The notes: generated by a model not told the origin, from the letters alone. 64,000 nucleotides of DNA from an uncultured Dehalococcoidia bacterium (GCA_958296105.1 OY282441.1:2811800-2875799); one strand, 5' to 3'. Positions 51,021 through 61,504 are shown, counted from the first letter of the stretch. Numbers and translations: made by a program.

Positions 51021-51950
51021 TTAGAGCTGGCGCAGGCGGGGATCGAAGCGATCCCTCATCCAGTCTCCCAGGAAGTTGAGCGCCATGACCACTAGGAAAA
51101 TCGCCAGACCGGGGAAGAACGTACTCCACCAGGCCGTCGTCACGTAGGAGCGCCCTTCGGAGACGATCAGACCCCACGCGGGAGTCGGAGCCGGAATCCC
51201 CGCGCCGATGAAGCTCAGCGTGGCTTCGGTCAGGATCAGCTGCCCCACGCGAAGGGTGGTGATGACGATGATGGTGTTGAGAACGCCCGGCAGTATGTGG
51301 CGCAGGATGACGCGCGCGTTGGCTGCTCCCGCCACCTTCGCCAGCGCCACGTAGTCGCGCTCCTTCAGCGACAGCACCTCGCCCCTGACGTAGCGCACGA
51401 ACGAAGCCCACGTGAACATCGCCAGCAGCCCCATCACCAGCCAGAGGCTCGCGCCAAGCACGATCACCGCAACGAGGGCGATCAGCACGAACGGAAGGGC
51501 GAGCCACACGTCCACCAGGCGCATGATGAGCTCGTCCATGAATCCGCCCACGTAGCCGGCTATCAGCCCCAGCGAAGTTCCTATCAGAACTCCGGTGGTG
51601 AGAGACACTGCCAGCACCTGAAGCGAGATTCTGGCGCCGTGGATGATGCGGCTCAGAACGTCCCTGCCCACGTGGTCCGCGCCCAGAATGCGCGAGCCTG
51701 CGCCGAACTCGTCCTGCTCCGCCCAGTACTCCGTATACCAGAAAGGCGGCGCGTTTCTGAGCGTCAGCTCCTGCTTCAGCGGGTCGTTGGGCGAGACCAG
51801 CGGAGCGAACACGCCCGCGATTACGAGGAGCGCAAGCACTATCAGCGGCAGGATCGGCCATCGCCTGAAGGCGTACCATACCTTTGCCGGCGCGCTCGCC
51901 GCCATGAAGCCGGCGTCCCTGCCCGCCATCTGGCTCAGTCTGTCAGTCAT
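51021..51950 (-). CDS. ABC transporter permease, DppC/OppC type
   Basis: The 309-residue inner-membrane permease of the peptide-type importer has an N-terminal span (WPILPLIVLALLVIAGVFAPL). It also has ILGADHVGRDVLSRIIHGARISL, a standard DppC periplasmic segment, the coupling loop SLKERDYVALAKVAGAANARVILRHILPG, and the DppC end WMRDRFDPRLRQL. It lies 9 bases downstream of the DppB-type gene. No ATPase gene is adjacent. Confidence 0.93.
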   Translation of the reverse strand: MTDRLSQMAGRDAGFMAASAPAKVWYAFRRWPILPLIVLALLVIAGVFAPLVSPNDPLKQELTLRNAPPFWYTEYWAEQDEFGAGSRILGADHVGRDVLSRIIHGARISLQVLAVSLTTGVLIGTSLGLIAGYVGGFMDELIMRLVDVWLALPFVLIALVAVIVLGASLWLVMGLLAMFTWASFVRYVRGEVLSLKERDYVALAKVAGAANARVILRHILPGVLNTIIVITTLRVGQLILTEATLSFIGAGIPAPTPAWGLIVSEGRSYVTTAWWSTFFPGLAIFLVVMALNFLGDWMRDRFDPRLRQL

Positions 51951-51959
51951 TGCCTATGC

Positions 51960-52913
51960 CTAGTTGTAGCGTATCCTCGGATCGACCATGCCGTACAGCA
52001 CGTCCGCCACGAAGTTGAAGAATATGTACGCCACCGCGAAGAACATTACGATTCCCGTCAGCAGCGCGAAGTCATTGTTCTCGACCGCCGTCAGCGCGAG
52101 CCGTCCGATACCCGGCCACGCGAATACCAGCTCGACCACCGTCGCGCCCGTGATGAAGCTGGCGAGAAACAGACTGGAGTACGTGATCGGAGAGATGAGC
52201 GCGTTCCTGAAGGCGTGCTTCCAGATCACCGTCCACGCGGGTATGCCCTTTGCGCGAGCGAGCTTCACGAATTCGGAGTCCAGCACTTCGAGCATCGAGG
52301 AGCGCACCAGCCGCAGGTAGGTCGCCGAACCCAGCCAGCCCAGCGTTACGGTGGGAAGTACGAAGTGCCTGATCTGCTTGGCGATGTCTTCGTCCGGCAG
52401 CGCGCGCCCCGCGGCTGGCAGCCAGTCGAGCTGCACCGCGAATATCACGATTGCCATAATCGCTATCCAGAACTGCGGCAGCGCCTGCCCGAACAGCGCG
52501 AATCCCCTGCCCATGTAGTCCAGAACGCCCCCTCGCCTCGTGGCGGAGAGAACCCCCAGCGGAACCCCCGTGATCACCGCGAATATCCAAGCTGCCACCG
52601 CAAGCTGGACGGTGGCTCCCAGCTTGCCCCAGATCAGCCCGGACACCGGCGCGCGGTCGAGCAGCGTCTTGCCGAAGTCGCCTCTGAGGGAGTTGCCCAC
52701 CCAGACCAGATACTGGACCACCAGCGGCTTGTCCAAGCCCAGATAGCGCGAGATATCCTCTTTCTGCTGCTCGCTGAGTCCGTATCCGCCGCCCTCCTGA
52801 GTATAGACCAGCAGAGGGTCGCCTTTGACTCTGGACAGTCCAAAGACGATGATCGTGGCGGCGAACAGGGACAGGATGCCGAAGTACGCGCGCCTGACCA
52901 GAAATGTTCTCAT
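51960..52913 (-). CDS. ABC transporter permease, DppB/OppB type
   Basis: The 317-residue permease is the same length as the DppB-type protein of the first operon. It has an N-terminal span (RRAYFGILSLFAATIIVFGLSRV), a coupling loop (DSEFVKLARAKGIPAWTVIWKHAFRNALI) and the C-terminal DPRIRYN. About 120 bases with two small hairpins separate it from the binding-protein gene. Confidence 0.93.
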   Translation of the reverse strand: MRTFLVRRAYFGILSLFAATIIVFGLSRVKGDPLLVYTQEGGGYGLSEQQKEDISRYLGLDKPLVVQYLVWVGNSLRGDFGKTLLDRAPVSGLIWGKLGATVQLAVAAWIFAVITGVPLGVLSATRRGGVLDYMGRGFALFGQALPQFWIAIMAIVIFAVQLDWLPAAGRALPDEDIAKQIRHFVLPTVTLGWLGSATYLRLVRSSMLEVLDSEFVKLARAKGIPAWTVIWKHAFRNALISPITYSSLFLASFITGATVVELVFAWPGIGRLALTAVENNDFALLTGIVMFFAVAYIFFNFVADVLYGMVDPRIRYN

Positions 52914-52950
52914 TGACGCCTCCTGCGGCGTACTTCGGAGACGACGGGCA

Positions 52951-53009
52951 GCATCGGACCGATGCCGCCCGCCAGAGCGACACTCCCCCGCTCAGTCGAG
53001 CGCGGGGGA
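52951..53009. promoter_or_regulatory. paired hairpins between binding-protein and permease genes
   Basis: GCATCGG and CCGATGC (52951-52957 / 52959-52965) form a perfect 7-bp inverted repeat with one central base. TCCCCCG (52984-52990) and CGGGGGA (53003-53009) form a second 7-bp stem. Both lie between the binding-protein stop and permease start, as in the first transporter operon, and probably tune relative expression. Confidence 0.55.
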
Positions 53010-53034
53010 ATGCGAGCTTCGAGCGTCCGCGAGG

Positions 53035-54978
53035 CTATCTGGACTCCGGAATTATGTTCCAGAAAGCCGTTGTCCCAAACGGGCTTGGCTCCATGGTCCA
53101 CTCGCCGATCGACTTGGGGTTGTACACCGTCAGGTTCGGGATTGCGACCACGCCGGGCTTGAGCGCCCAGAAGTGCATCAGGTCGAAGTACTGGCTGTTG
53201 AGGTCTATCCTCTTCTGAGGGTCGTTCTCTTTGGCAACGTCGAGATAGATCTGGCTGATCCACTCGGCCTCGTAGCACATGCAGTATCCGCCCCTCGACA
53301 GGCTGGACTCTTCGATGCCCTTTGGCCAGTCGAACGGGTAGATCGTCTGCCCGTCGTCGCCGGAGGTCATCCTCGGAACGGTGGCGCTGCGGTTCACCAG
53401 CCCGGGCCGATAGACAGCATACGGGAACTTCAGCACTTCGGTCTGAATGCCGATTTCGGACATCATGCCGCCTATGGCGTCTCCGATCTCCTCGCCGAGT
53501 CCGCCGCTGTGTCCCGACGAGATGAACAGCGGCATCTCGAACCTCACCCCGTTCCCGCCTCTGGGGAATCCGGCGCGGTCGAGATACTCCTCCGCCATTG
53601 CGGTGTCATACGGGTACTCCCAATCGGTGTTCCAGAACTCGCTCTTCTCGTCCACGTAGCCCACGTGAACCGGCCAGCCGAGATCGTTGAGCAGCTGCTC
53701 GTTGATCGTATCTTTGTCGATTGCCATGGCAACCGCCCAGCGCACGAGCCTAGCCTGCTCCATGTCTCCGCAGCTCTGATCCATCTGCGTAGAGTCCGCG
53801 CCGTCCGGGCAGTCGAGAGCGTCCGGGTTGTTGCCGTCGTTGTTCCTGTACGGATTGCCCACCCACTGGATATCGCGCGCGTAGACGCCATTGGCAGGCG
53901 TATTCAGGTCCTCGCCAGTCAGCGCGTTGTGCGTCTCCCAGAGATTCCCGGAGAATATGATCCCCTGCTGGCTGGCGTTTCCCGATCCGGTGGTGGCGAA
54001 TCCGGCTTCCAGAGCCTCCGGCACGCTCTTGATGGCTAGCTCGGCGGCGTCCAGCTCGCCCGTCCTGAGAGCGGCAACGCGCGTGGCGTCTTCGGGCATC
54101 GCCTGTATGATCACCCTCTCCACTGCGGGGTCGAACTGCCAGTGCTGGCCCGACTTGGTGAACACCGCGCGGTCGTCCCTGATCCACTCATCTACCTGGA
54201 AGGGGCCGGTGCCGATGAAGTTCTCGCGCATCCAGTCCTCGCCGTTGTCTTCCTGCGCCTTCTGCGGGTGGACGACCATCCCGACGAAGCCGTTGCCGTT
54301 CATCATGTAGGTGTGCCAGTGGGAATCCACCGCCGCGAAGGTGTACTCTACGGTATTGCCTGACGCCACCGCCGAATTCTCCCCGAACAGCGTGGAGAAG
54401 TACGATGCGCTCGGAGCGATGCTGTGTCTGGTGATGAGCGGGTTGACTTGGTTGTAGCTCCAAGCCACGTCCTCGGCGGTCATCGTCCCCCAGCCCTTGT
54501 GGAACTCCACCCCCTGACGGATGTCGACCACCACCGAAAGACCGTCGGACGCAAGCTCCCATCCGGTCGCCAGCTGTCCGGCCGCGTACTCCACCGTGCC
54601 GTCGTCGCGCCAGCGCCACGTGAACAGATCCTCGCCCACGCCCCACGCGACCGCGTCGTACTGCGCGCAGAACACCGAACCCGCCCCCGGGTTGCATCCG
54701 AGCCCTGACTGCGCGAACCGGATCGTTCCCATGTCGTTCTTGGGGTCGGGAGCGTCAGCGCTGCCTGCCGCTATCGGAACCGGAACGGCGGTGGGCGCCG
54801 CCGGCGCGGGCGGCGTGGTCGGAGCCGGAGCCGGAGCCATCGTGGGCGCGGGCGCAGGCGCCATCGTGGGCGCGGGCGCAACTGTCGGCGCTGGCGCTGG
54901 CGCGTCGTCGCCGCAGGCCAAGACCAGCGCCAGCGGCAAGACCATCAGAATGGGAAGTAATCTCAGAGTTCGTATCAC
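53035..54978 (-). CDS. ABC transporter substrate-binding lipoprotein, family 5
   Basis: The 647-residue secreted binding protein has a signal peptide with lipobox LVLAC (lipidated Cys22). A long low-complexity Ala/Pro/Thr/Met linker (about residues 25-70) tethers it to the membrane. The SBP_bac_5 domain includes GWELASDGLSVVVDIRQGVEFHKGWGTMTAEDV, FQVDEWIRDDRAVFTKS, and a late PFDWPKGIEE segment. GTG 54978 follows GGAGG by 5 bases and is preferred over an upstream GTG. A consensus-like promoter sits about 125 bases upstream. Confidence 0.92.
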   Translation of the reverse strand: MIRTLRLLPILMVLPLALVLACGDDAPAPAPTVAPAPTMAPAPAPTMAPAPAPTTPPAPAAPTAVPVPIAAGSADAPDPKNDMGTIRFAQSGLGCNPGAGSVFCAQYDAVAWGVGEDLFTWRWRDDGTVEYAAGQLATGWELASDGLSVVVDIRQGVEFHKGWGTMTAEDVAWSYNQVNPLITRHSIAPSASYFSTLFGENSAVASGNTVEYTFAAVDSHWHTYMMNGNGFVGMVVHPQKAQEDNGEDWMRENFIGTGPFQVDEWIRDDRAVFTKSGQHWQFDPAVERVIIQAMPEDATRVAALRTGELDAAELAIKSVPEALEAGFATTGSGNASQQGIIFSGNLWETHNALTGEDLNTPANGVYARDIQWVGNPYRNNDGNNPDALDCPDGADSTQMDQSCGDMEQARLVRWAVAMAIDKDTINEQLLNDLGWPVHVGYVDEKSEFWNTDWEYPYDTAMAEEYLDRAGFPRGGNGVRFEMPLFISSGHSGGLGEEIGDAIGGMMSEIGIQTEVLKFPYAVYRPGLVNRSATVPRMTSGDDGQTIYPFDWPKGIEESSLSRGGYCMCYEAEWISQIYLDVAKENDPQKRIDLNSQYFDLMHFWALKPGVVAIPNLTVYNPKSIGEWTMEPSPFGTTAFWNIIPESR

Positions 54979-55104
54979 GTCAGCCTCCACAATCAGATCG
55001 CATGACTGGAATATCCAAATTGTACGTGGGCTTTACCGCCGGCTGGCTAGAATCCATGTCGAATGGACGCGATTTTCACGCGCGCCGGCGAATCTAGCAT
55101 GGCA

Positions 55105-55133
55105 GTTATACTCCAACGGTGAGTGAGAGTCAA
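55105..55133 (-). promoter_or_regulatory. sigma-70-type promoter of the second peptide-transporter operon
   Basis: On the minus strand TTGACT (55133-55128) and TATAAC (55110-55105) are separated by exactly 17 bases. The predicted start lies near 55098, giving a leader of about 120 bases before the GTG start. The rest of the 54979-55373 divergent gap holds the acs -10 and a GATGCGGA repeat at 55214-55237 but no gene. Confidence 0.75.
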
Positions 55134-55275
55134 CTTGTCCACCCGATTTTGGACATCGTTTTGGGGAGTGTGAAAGCGGCGACGGGGTGAATGGGACACC
55201 CGCCGCCTGCTCGATGAGATGCGGAGATGCGGAGATGCTTTTGCCGCGCGCCCCCCAAGCTCAGAACGATTTGTG

Positions 55276-55281
55276 TATAAT
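55276..55281 (+). promoter_or_regulatory. -10 hexamer upstream of acs
   Basis: A perfect TATAAT lies 92 bases before the acs start. No good -35 sits at the normal distance. The leader between is GC-rich. Confidence 0.5.
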
Positions 55282-55373
55282 GAGGCCGACTTTCGGAGAG
55301 ATTGCGCGCCCGCCCACGCCGCGCCGCATCCGTGCGGAATGGCGCGTCCAGAACTGCAAGCGGAGGAAGAGAC

Positions 55374-57131
<1,758 letters not shown>

Positions 57132-57173
57132 CGCACAGACGAGACGGCAACCCACCCGCCCCCGCCAGTCGCC

Positions 57174-57209
57174 ATGACTGCGATCACGACCATTCTATAT
57201 AGTGAGTGA
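57174..57209 (+). CDS. 11-residue micro-ORF in unit 1
   Basis: It encodes MTAITTILYSE. In this unit the upstream context is CCGCCAGTCGCC, without the GGAGG present in units 2 and 3, so translation here is doubtful. The peptide resembles the N-terminus of the Uma2 proteins (MITATMIPYN), suggesting a truncated older copy. Confidence 0.3.
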   Translation: MTAITTILYSE

Positions 57210-57231
57210 AGACCCATAGAAGCAGAAGACC

Positions 57232-57281
57232 CATCCCCAGCCTGCCCAAGACGCGCGTCGGCGCGCTCGAAGAGGATATAG
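57232..57281 (+). pseudogene. acs 3'-end remnant, unit 1
   Basis: The segment from CATCCCCAGCCTGCCCAAGA to CGCTCGAAGAGGATATAG matches two separate pieces of the acs 3' end (57022-57053 and 57115-57131) with the intervening 60 bases missing and a few substitutions. The inserted TA before TAG creates a TATAGT word 19 bases before the Uma2 ATG. Confidence 0.7.
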
Positions 57282-57299
57282 TAAAGTGGAGTACTCGCC

Positions 57300-58094
57300 A
57301 TGATTACTGCCACCATGATTCCATACAACTGGGAACCAATAGACATAGAGGACTTCATCGACTTCGACCCCGATGAACCCGAGCCGCACCCGGACGCCAT
57401 GCTGCAAAACCCCGTCATCATCTACGACTTGATGCCCGCGCTGCACGACCGCCTCACGGACGGCGGCCGCAACACGGAAGTCTTCATGGACACCAACACG
57501 TTCCTCTGCTACGACCGCTCCAACCTCAACGTCAGAATACAGCCTGACTGCTACGTGGCGATCGGAGTCGATGCCGAGACCATCCGCAAGCGCAGGCTGT
57601 ATCTGCCTTGGGAAGCAGGCAAGCCGCCCGACTTCGCCTTGGAAGTGGCGTCCGAAACCACTGCGCGCCATGACATCACAGACAAGATGGAGATATACAG
57701 GCGAATAGGCATCCCCGAGCTCTGGCAGTTCGACCCCACCGGCGGCGACCTGTACGGCAGTCCGCTGGCGGGATACATGCTGAGGGACGGCGTGTACGTC
57801 CCCTTCGAGATAACCGTGGAGCCGGACGGCATTCTGAGCGGATACAGCCCGACTATCGGGCTGCGCCTGTGCTGGCGCGATGGGCGTCTGCTCTTCCAGG
57901 ACCCCGACACCGGCGAATATCTCAAGAACTCGCACGAGGCATACATCGACGGGCGCGAAGCCAGACACGAGCTGGAGTCCGAGCGAGCGGCGCATGAGGC
58001 GACGCGATTCGCGGCGCGTATGGCCAGAGAACGCGCCCGCGCCCGGATACGCGAGCTAGAGGAGCGCCTGCGCCGACGCGGAGAATCCGTGTGA
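57300..58094 (+). CDS. Uma2 family endonuclease-like protein, copy 1
   Basis: The 264-residue DUF820/Uma2 protein has the PD-(D/E)XK fold pattern: Asp in VRIQPDCYVAIG, the core PDFALEVASETTARHDITDKMEIYRRIGIPELWQFDP (residues about 115-150) with Asp, Glu and Ser in the usual places. A C-terminal charged coil (about 220-264) is rich in Arg and Glu. Uma2 proteins occur in many paralogues in Chloroflexi and cyanobacteria; their target is unknown. This copy has the shortest coil. Confidence 0.88.
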   Translation: MITATMIPYNWEPIDIEDFIDFDPDEPEPHPDAMLQNPVIIYDLMPALHDRLTDGGRNTEVFMDTNTFLCYDRSNLNVRIQPDCYVAIGVDAETIRKRRLYLPWEAGKPPDFALEVASETTARHDITDKMEIYRRIGIPELWQFDPTGGDLYGSPLAGYMLRDGVYVPFEITVEPDGILSGYSPTIGLRLCWRDGRLLFQDPDTGEYLKNSHEAYIDGREARHELESERAAHEATRFAARMARERARARIRELEERLRRRGESV

Positions 58095-58167
58095 CAAGAA
58101 CTTTGTGGACGCGCCCGCCCCAATAGCGGCGCAGCCAGTCTACCCATCCATATATACGGAGGTCGCC

Positions 58168-58203
58168 ATGACTGCGATCACGACCATCTTATATAGTGAG
58201 TGA
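58168..58203 (+). CDS. 11-residue micro-ORF in unit 2
   Basis: It encodes MTAITTILYSE, behind the strong ribosome site ACGGAGGTCGCC (GGAGG 5 bases from ATG). Compared with units 1 and 3 two bases are exchanged (ATC TTA instead of ATT CTA), and both changes are synonymous. Confidence 0.4.
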   Translation: MTAITTILYSE

Positions 58204-58225
58204 AGACCCATAGAAGCAGAAGACC

Positions 58226-58275
58226 CATCCCCAGCCTGCCCAAGACGCGCGTCGGCGCGCTCGAAGAGGATATAG
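58226..58275 (+). pseudogene. acs 3'-end remnant, unit 2
   Basis: Identical to the unit 1 remnant, at the same position relative to the Uma2 gene. Confidence 0.7.
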
Positions 58276-58293
58276 TAAAGTGGAGTACTCGCC

Positions 58294-59097
58294 ATGATTA
58301 CTGCCACCATGATTCCATACAACTGGGAACCAATAGACATAGAGGACTTCATCGACTTCGACCCCGATGAACCCGAGCCGCACCCGGACGCCATGCTGCA
58401 AAACCCCGTCATCATCTACGACTTGATGCCCGCGCTGCACGACCGCCTCACGGACGGCGGCCGCAACACGGAAGTCTTCATGGACACCAACACGTTCCTC
58501 TGCTACGACCGCTCCAACCTCAACGTCAGAATACAGCCTGACTGCTACGTGGCGATCGGAGTCGATGCCGAGACCATCCGCAAGCGCAGGCTGTATCTGC
58601 CTTGGGAAGCAGGCAAGCCGCCCGACTTCGCCTTGGAAGTGGCGTCCGAAACCACTGCGCGCCATGACATCACAGACAAGATGGAGATATACAGGCGAAT
58701 AGGCATCCCCGAGCTCTGGCAGTTCGACCCCACCGGCGGCGACCTGTACGGCAGTCCGCTGGCGGGATACATGCTGAGGGACGGCGTGTACGTCCCCTTC
58801 GAGATAACCGTGGAGCCGGACGGCATTCTGAGCGGATACAGCCCGACTATCGGGCTGCGCCTGTGCTGGCGCGATGGGCGTCTGCTCTTCCAGGACCCCG
58901 ACACCGGCGAATATCTCAAGAACTCGCACGAGGCATACATCGACGGGCGCGAAGCCAGACACGAGCTGGAGTCCGAGCGAGCGGCGCATGAGGCGACGCG
59001 GTTCGAGCTGGACGCGACGCGTATGGCCAGAGAACGCGCCCGCGCCCGGATACGCGAGCTAGAGGAGCGTCTGCGCCGACGCGGAGAATCCGTGTGA
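58294..59097 (+). CDS. Uma2 family endonuclease-like protein, copy 2
   Basis: The 267-residue protein is identical to copy 1 over the catalytic domain and differs only in the C-terminal coil, where the copy 1 stretch after ATRF is replaced by a slightly longer ELDAT segment (net three residues more). The near-identity indicates very recent duplication or gene conversion. Confidence 0.88.
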   Translation: MITATMIPYNWEPIDIEDFIDFDPDEPEPHPDAMLQNPVIIYDLMPALHDRLTDGGRNTEVFMDTNTFLCYDRSNLNVRIQPDCYVAIGVDAETIRKRRLYLPWEAGKPPDFALEVASETTARHDITDKMEIYRRIGIPELWQFDPTGGDLYGSPLAGYMLRDGVYVPFEITVEPDGILSGYSPTIGLRLCWRDGRLLFQDPDTGEYLKNSHEAYIDGREARHELESERAAHEATRFELDATRMARERARARIRELEERLRRRGESV

Positions 59098-59170
59098 CAA
59101 GAACTTTGTGGACGCGCCCGCGCCAATAGCGGCGCAGCCAGTCTACCCATCCGTACATACGGAGGTCGCC

Positions 59171-59206
59171 ATGACTGCGATCACGACCATTCTATATAGT
59201 GAGTGA
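59171..59206 (+). CDS. 11-residue micro-ORF in unit 3
   Basis: It encodes MTAITTILYSE, behind ACGGAGGTCGCC as in unit 2. Its stop is 90 bases before the Uma2 start. It could be a leader peptide or a relic. Confidence 0.4.
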   Translation: MTAITTILYSE

Positions 59207-59228
59207 AGACCCATAGAAGCAGAAGACC

Positions 59229-59278
59229 CATCCCCAGCCTGCCCAAGACGCGCGTCGGCGCGCTCGAAGAGGATATAG
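59229..59278 (+). pseudogene. acs 3'-end remnant, unit 3
   Basis: Same sequence as in units 1 and 2. Its presence in all units shows that it belonged to the unit before amplification. Confidence 0.7.
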
Positions 59279-59296
59279 TAAAGTGGAGTACTCGCC

Positions 59297-60163
59297 ATGA
59301 TTACTGCCACCATGATTCCATACAACTGGGAACCAATAGACATAGAGGACTTCATCGACTTCGACCCCGATGAACCCGAGCCGCACCCGGACGCCATGCT
59401 GCAAAACCCCGTCATCATCTACGACTTGATGCCCGCGCTGCACGACCGCCTCACGGCCGGCGGCCGCAACACGGAAGTCTTCATGGACACCAACACGTTC
59501 CTCTGCTACGACCGCTCCAACCTCAACGTCAGAATACAGCCTGACTGCTACGTGGCGATCGGAGTCGATGCCGAGACCATCCGCAAGCGCAGGCTGTATC
59601 TGCCTTGGGAAGCGGGCAAGCCGCCCGACTTCGCCTTGGAAGTGGCGTCCGAAACCACTGCGCGCCATGACATCACCGGCAAGATGGAGATATACAGGCG
59701 AATAGGCATCCCCGAGCTCTGGCAGTTCGACCCCACCGGCGGCGACCTATACGGCCGTCCGTTGGCGGGATACATGCTGAGGGACGGCGTATACGTCCCC
59801 TTCGAGATAACCGTGGAGCCGGACGGCATTCTGAGCGGATACAGCCCGACTATTGGGCTGCGCCTGTGCTGGCGCGATGGGCGTCTGCTCTTCCAAGACC
59901 CCGACACCGGCGAATATCTCAAGAACTCGCACGAGGCATACATCGACGGGCGCGAAGCCAGACACGAGCTGGAGTCCGAGCGAGCGGCGCATGATGCTAC
60001 GCGGTCCGAGCTGGAGTCCGAGCGAGCGGCGCGCGGTATGACGCAGTTCGAGCTGGACGCGGCGCGGGGCGAGCTGGACGCGGCGCGTATGGCCAGAGAA
60101 CGCGCCCGCGCCCGGATACGAGAGCTAGAAGAGCGTCTGCGCCGACGCGGAGAGTCCGTGTGA
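59297..60163 (+). CDS. Uma2 family endonuclease-like protein, copy 3
   Basis: The 288-residue version has the same domain with scattered substitutions (for example TAGG for TDGG, TGKM for TDKM, YGRP for YGSP). The C-terminal coil is expanded by about 21 residues of ELESERAA and ELDAAR repeats. The catalytic Asp, Glu and Ser pattern is intact. Its greater divergence suggests it is the older copy or the one escaping homogenisation. Confidence 0.88.
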   Translation: MITATMIPYNWEPIDIEDFIDFDPDEPEPHPDAMLQNPVIIYDLMPALHDRLTAGGRNTEVFMDTNTFLCYDRSNLNVRIQPDCYVAIGVDAETIRKRRLYLPWEAGKPPDFALEVASETTARHDITGKMEIYRRIGIPELWQFDPTGGDLYGRPLAGYMLRDGVYVPFEITVEPDGILSGYSPTIGLRLCWRDGRLLFQDPDTGEYLKNSHEAYIDGREARHELESERAAHDATRSELESERAARGMTQFELDAARGELDAARMARERARARIRELEERLRRRGESV

Positions 60164-60236
60164 CAAGAACTTTGTGGACGCGCCCGCCCCAATAGCGGCG
60201 CAGCCAGTCTACCCATCCATATATACGGAGGTCGCC

Positions 60237-61469
60237 ATGAAAATTTGCTGGTTTCACCTGATGCCGTACCGGTATCTGCCGGAAGACTTCGAAGAGAAGT
60301 ACAGAAGCGTGTGGGTGGACGTACCCAGCCACCTGTTCGACCCGCTCAAGGCAAACGAGCTGTACAACGAGTACCTCGACGAGCTGGAGTTCGCCGACCA
60401 GACGGGCTTCGATGGCATCTGCATCAACGAGCATCACAACAACGCATACGGAATCATGCCGTCCCCCAACATCACGGCGGCGACGCTGACACGGCGCACG
60501 AAGGACGCGGCGATAGTCGTGCTGGGCAACAGCCTCGCGCTGTACAACCCGCCCCTGCGCGTGGCGGAGGAGTTCGCCATGCTCGACTGCATCAGCGGCG
60601 GCAGGCTCGTTGCCGGCTTCCCGGTCGGAACGTCCATGGACACCAACTACGCCTACGGCGCCACCCCCGCCAACCTGCGCGAGAAGTACTACGAGGCGCA
60701 CGACCTCGTTATGAAGTCGTGGACGGAGCCGGAGCCGTTCGCCTTCAACGGCAAGCACAACCAGATTCGCTACGTCAACATCTGGCCCCGCCCGCTTCAG
60801 CAGCCGCACCCGCCCGTCTGGATACCGGGAGGAGGGTCGCTCGAGACGTGGGAGTGGACCGCTCGCATGGACTACGTCTACTGCTACCTCAGCTACTTCG
60901 GCTACAAGCGCGGCATACAGGTGATGGACGGCTTCTGGAAGGAGATGGAGAACCTCGGCGTGGACGACAACCCCTACCGAGCCGGCTTCCTCCAGCTAGT
61001 CTGCGTCGCCGAGACCGACGAGAAGGCAAAAGAGCTCTACGCGGAGCATGTGGACTTCTTCTATAAGAAGTGCCTGCACGTCTACGAGGGCTTCGCCGAA
61101 GCCCCCGGCTACCGCACCATCAGGACCATCAAGTCCGGCGCGGTGCAGCAGGTGGGAGCGTCCGCCAGCAGGTTCAGACAGCGCCTGACGTGGGAAGACT
61201 ACGTGGATCAGGGCTACGTCATAGCCGGCAGCCCCAAGACCGTCATCGAAAACCTGCGCAAAGCCGTCGAGGGGCTGAGGGTCGGACACCTGATGACCCT
61301 GCTCCAGATCGGCTCCATGCCGCGCGACCTGACCATGATGAACACCGAGCTGTTCGCCACTCAGGTCAAGCCGCACCTAGAAGACATGTGGGACGAGTAC
61401 GAAGATCGCTGGTGGCCCCAGCCCGTCGCCGCCGAATCCCGCGCGAATCCCGCTCCAGTGGCAGTCTAA
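60237..61469 (+). CDS. LLM class flavin-dependent oxidoreductase
   Basis: The 410-residue luciferase-like monooxygenase begins KICWFHLMPYRYLPEDF. It has GFDGICINEHHNNAYGIMPSPNITAATL near residues 58-85, AMLDCISGGRLVAGFPVGTSMDTNYAYG near 118-145, and a C-terminal region with YVIAGSPKTVIENL (about 325-338), all standard. It is not closely similar to the monooxygenase at the window start. Its ribosome site and ATG are the same GGAGGTCGCCATG as in the Uma2 units. A hydrolase-fold gene follows 35 bases later, likely in one operon. Confidence 0.93.
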   Translation: MKICWFHLMPYRYLPEDFEEKYRSVWVDVPSHLFDPLKANELYNEYLDELEFADQTGFDGICINEHHNNAYGIMPSPNITAATLTRRTKDAAIVVLGNSLALYNPPLRVAEEFAMLDCISGGRLVAGFPVGTSMDTNYAYGATPANLREKYYEAHDLVMKSWTEPEPFAFNGKHNQIRYVNIWPRPLQQPHPPVWIPGGGSLETWEWTARMDYVYCYLSYFGYKRGIQVMDGFWKEMENLGVDDNPYRAGFLQLVCVAETDEKAKELYAEHVDFFYKKCLHVYEGFAEAPGYRTIRTIKSGAVQQVGASASRFRQRLTWEDYVDQGYVIAGSPKTVIENLRKAVEGLRVGHLMTLLQIGSMPRDLTMMNTELFATQVKPHLEDMWDEYEDRWWPQPVAAESRANPAPVAV

Positions 61470-61504
61470 CGCAACATACGCGAAATCAGAGAGTGAATCG
61501 ACCC

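Larger units (their letters stand above)
57168..60230. repeat. array of three tandem ~1-kb Uma2 units
   Basis: Units run 57168-58161 (994 bases), 58162-59164 (1003) and 59165-60230 (1066), each opening with GTCGCCATGACTGCGATCAC. Each holds an 11-codon micro-ORF, a decayed fragment of the acs 3' end and a Uma2 gene. Units 1 and 2 are nearly identical; unit 3 has more substitutions. Length differences arise from in-frame insertions in the coil-coding part. After unit 3, the same GTCGCCATG becomes the start of a flavin monooxygenase gene. Confidence 0.97.
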
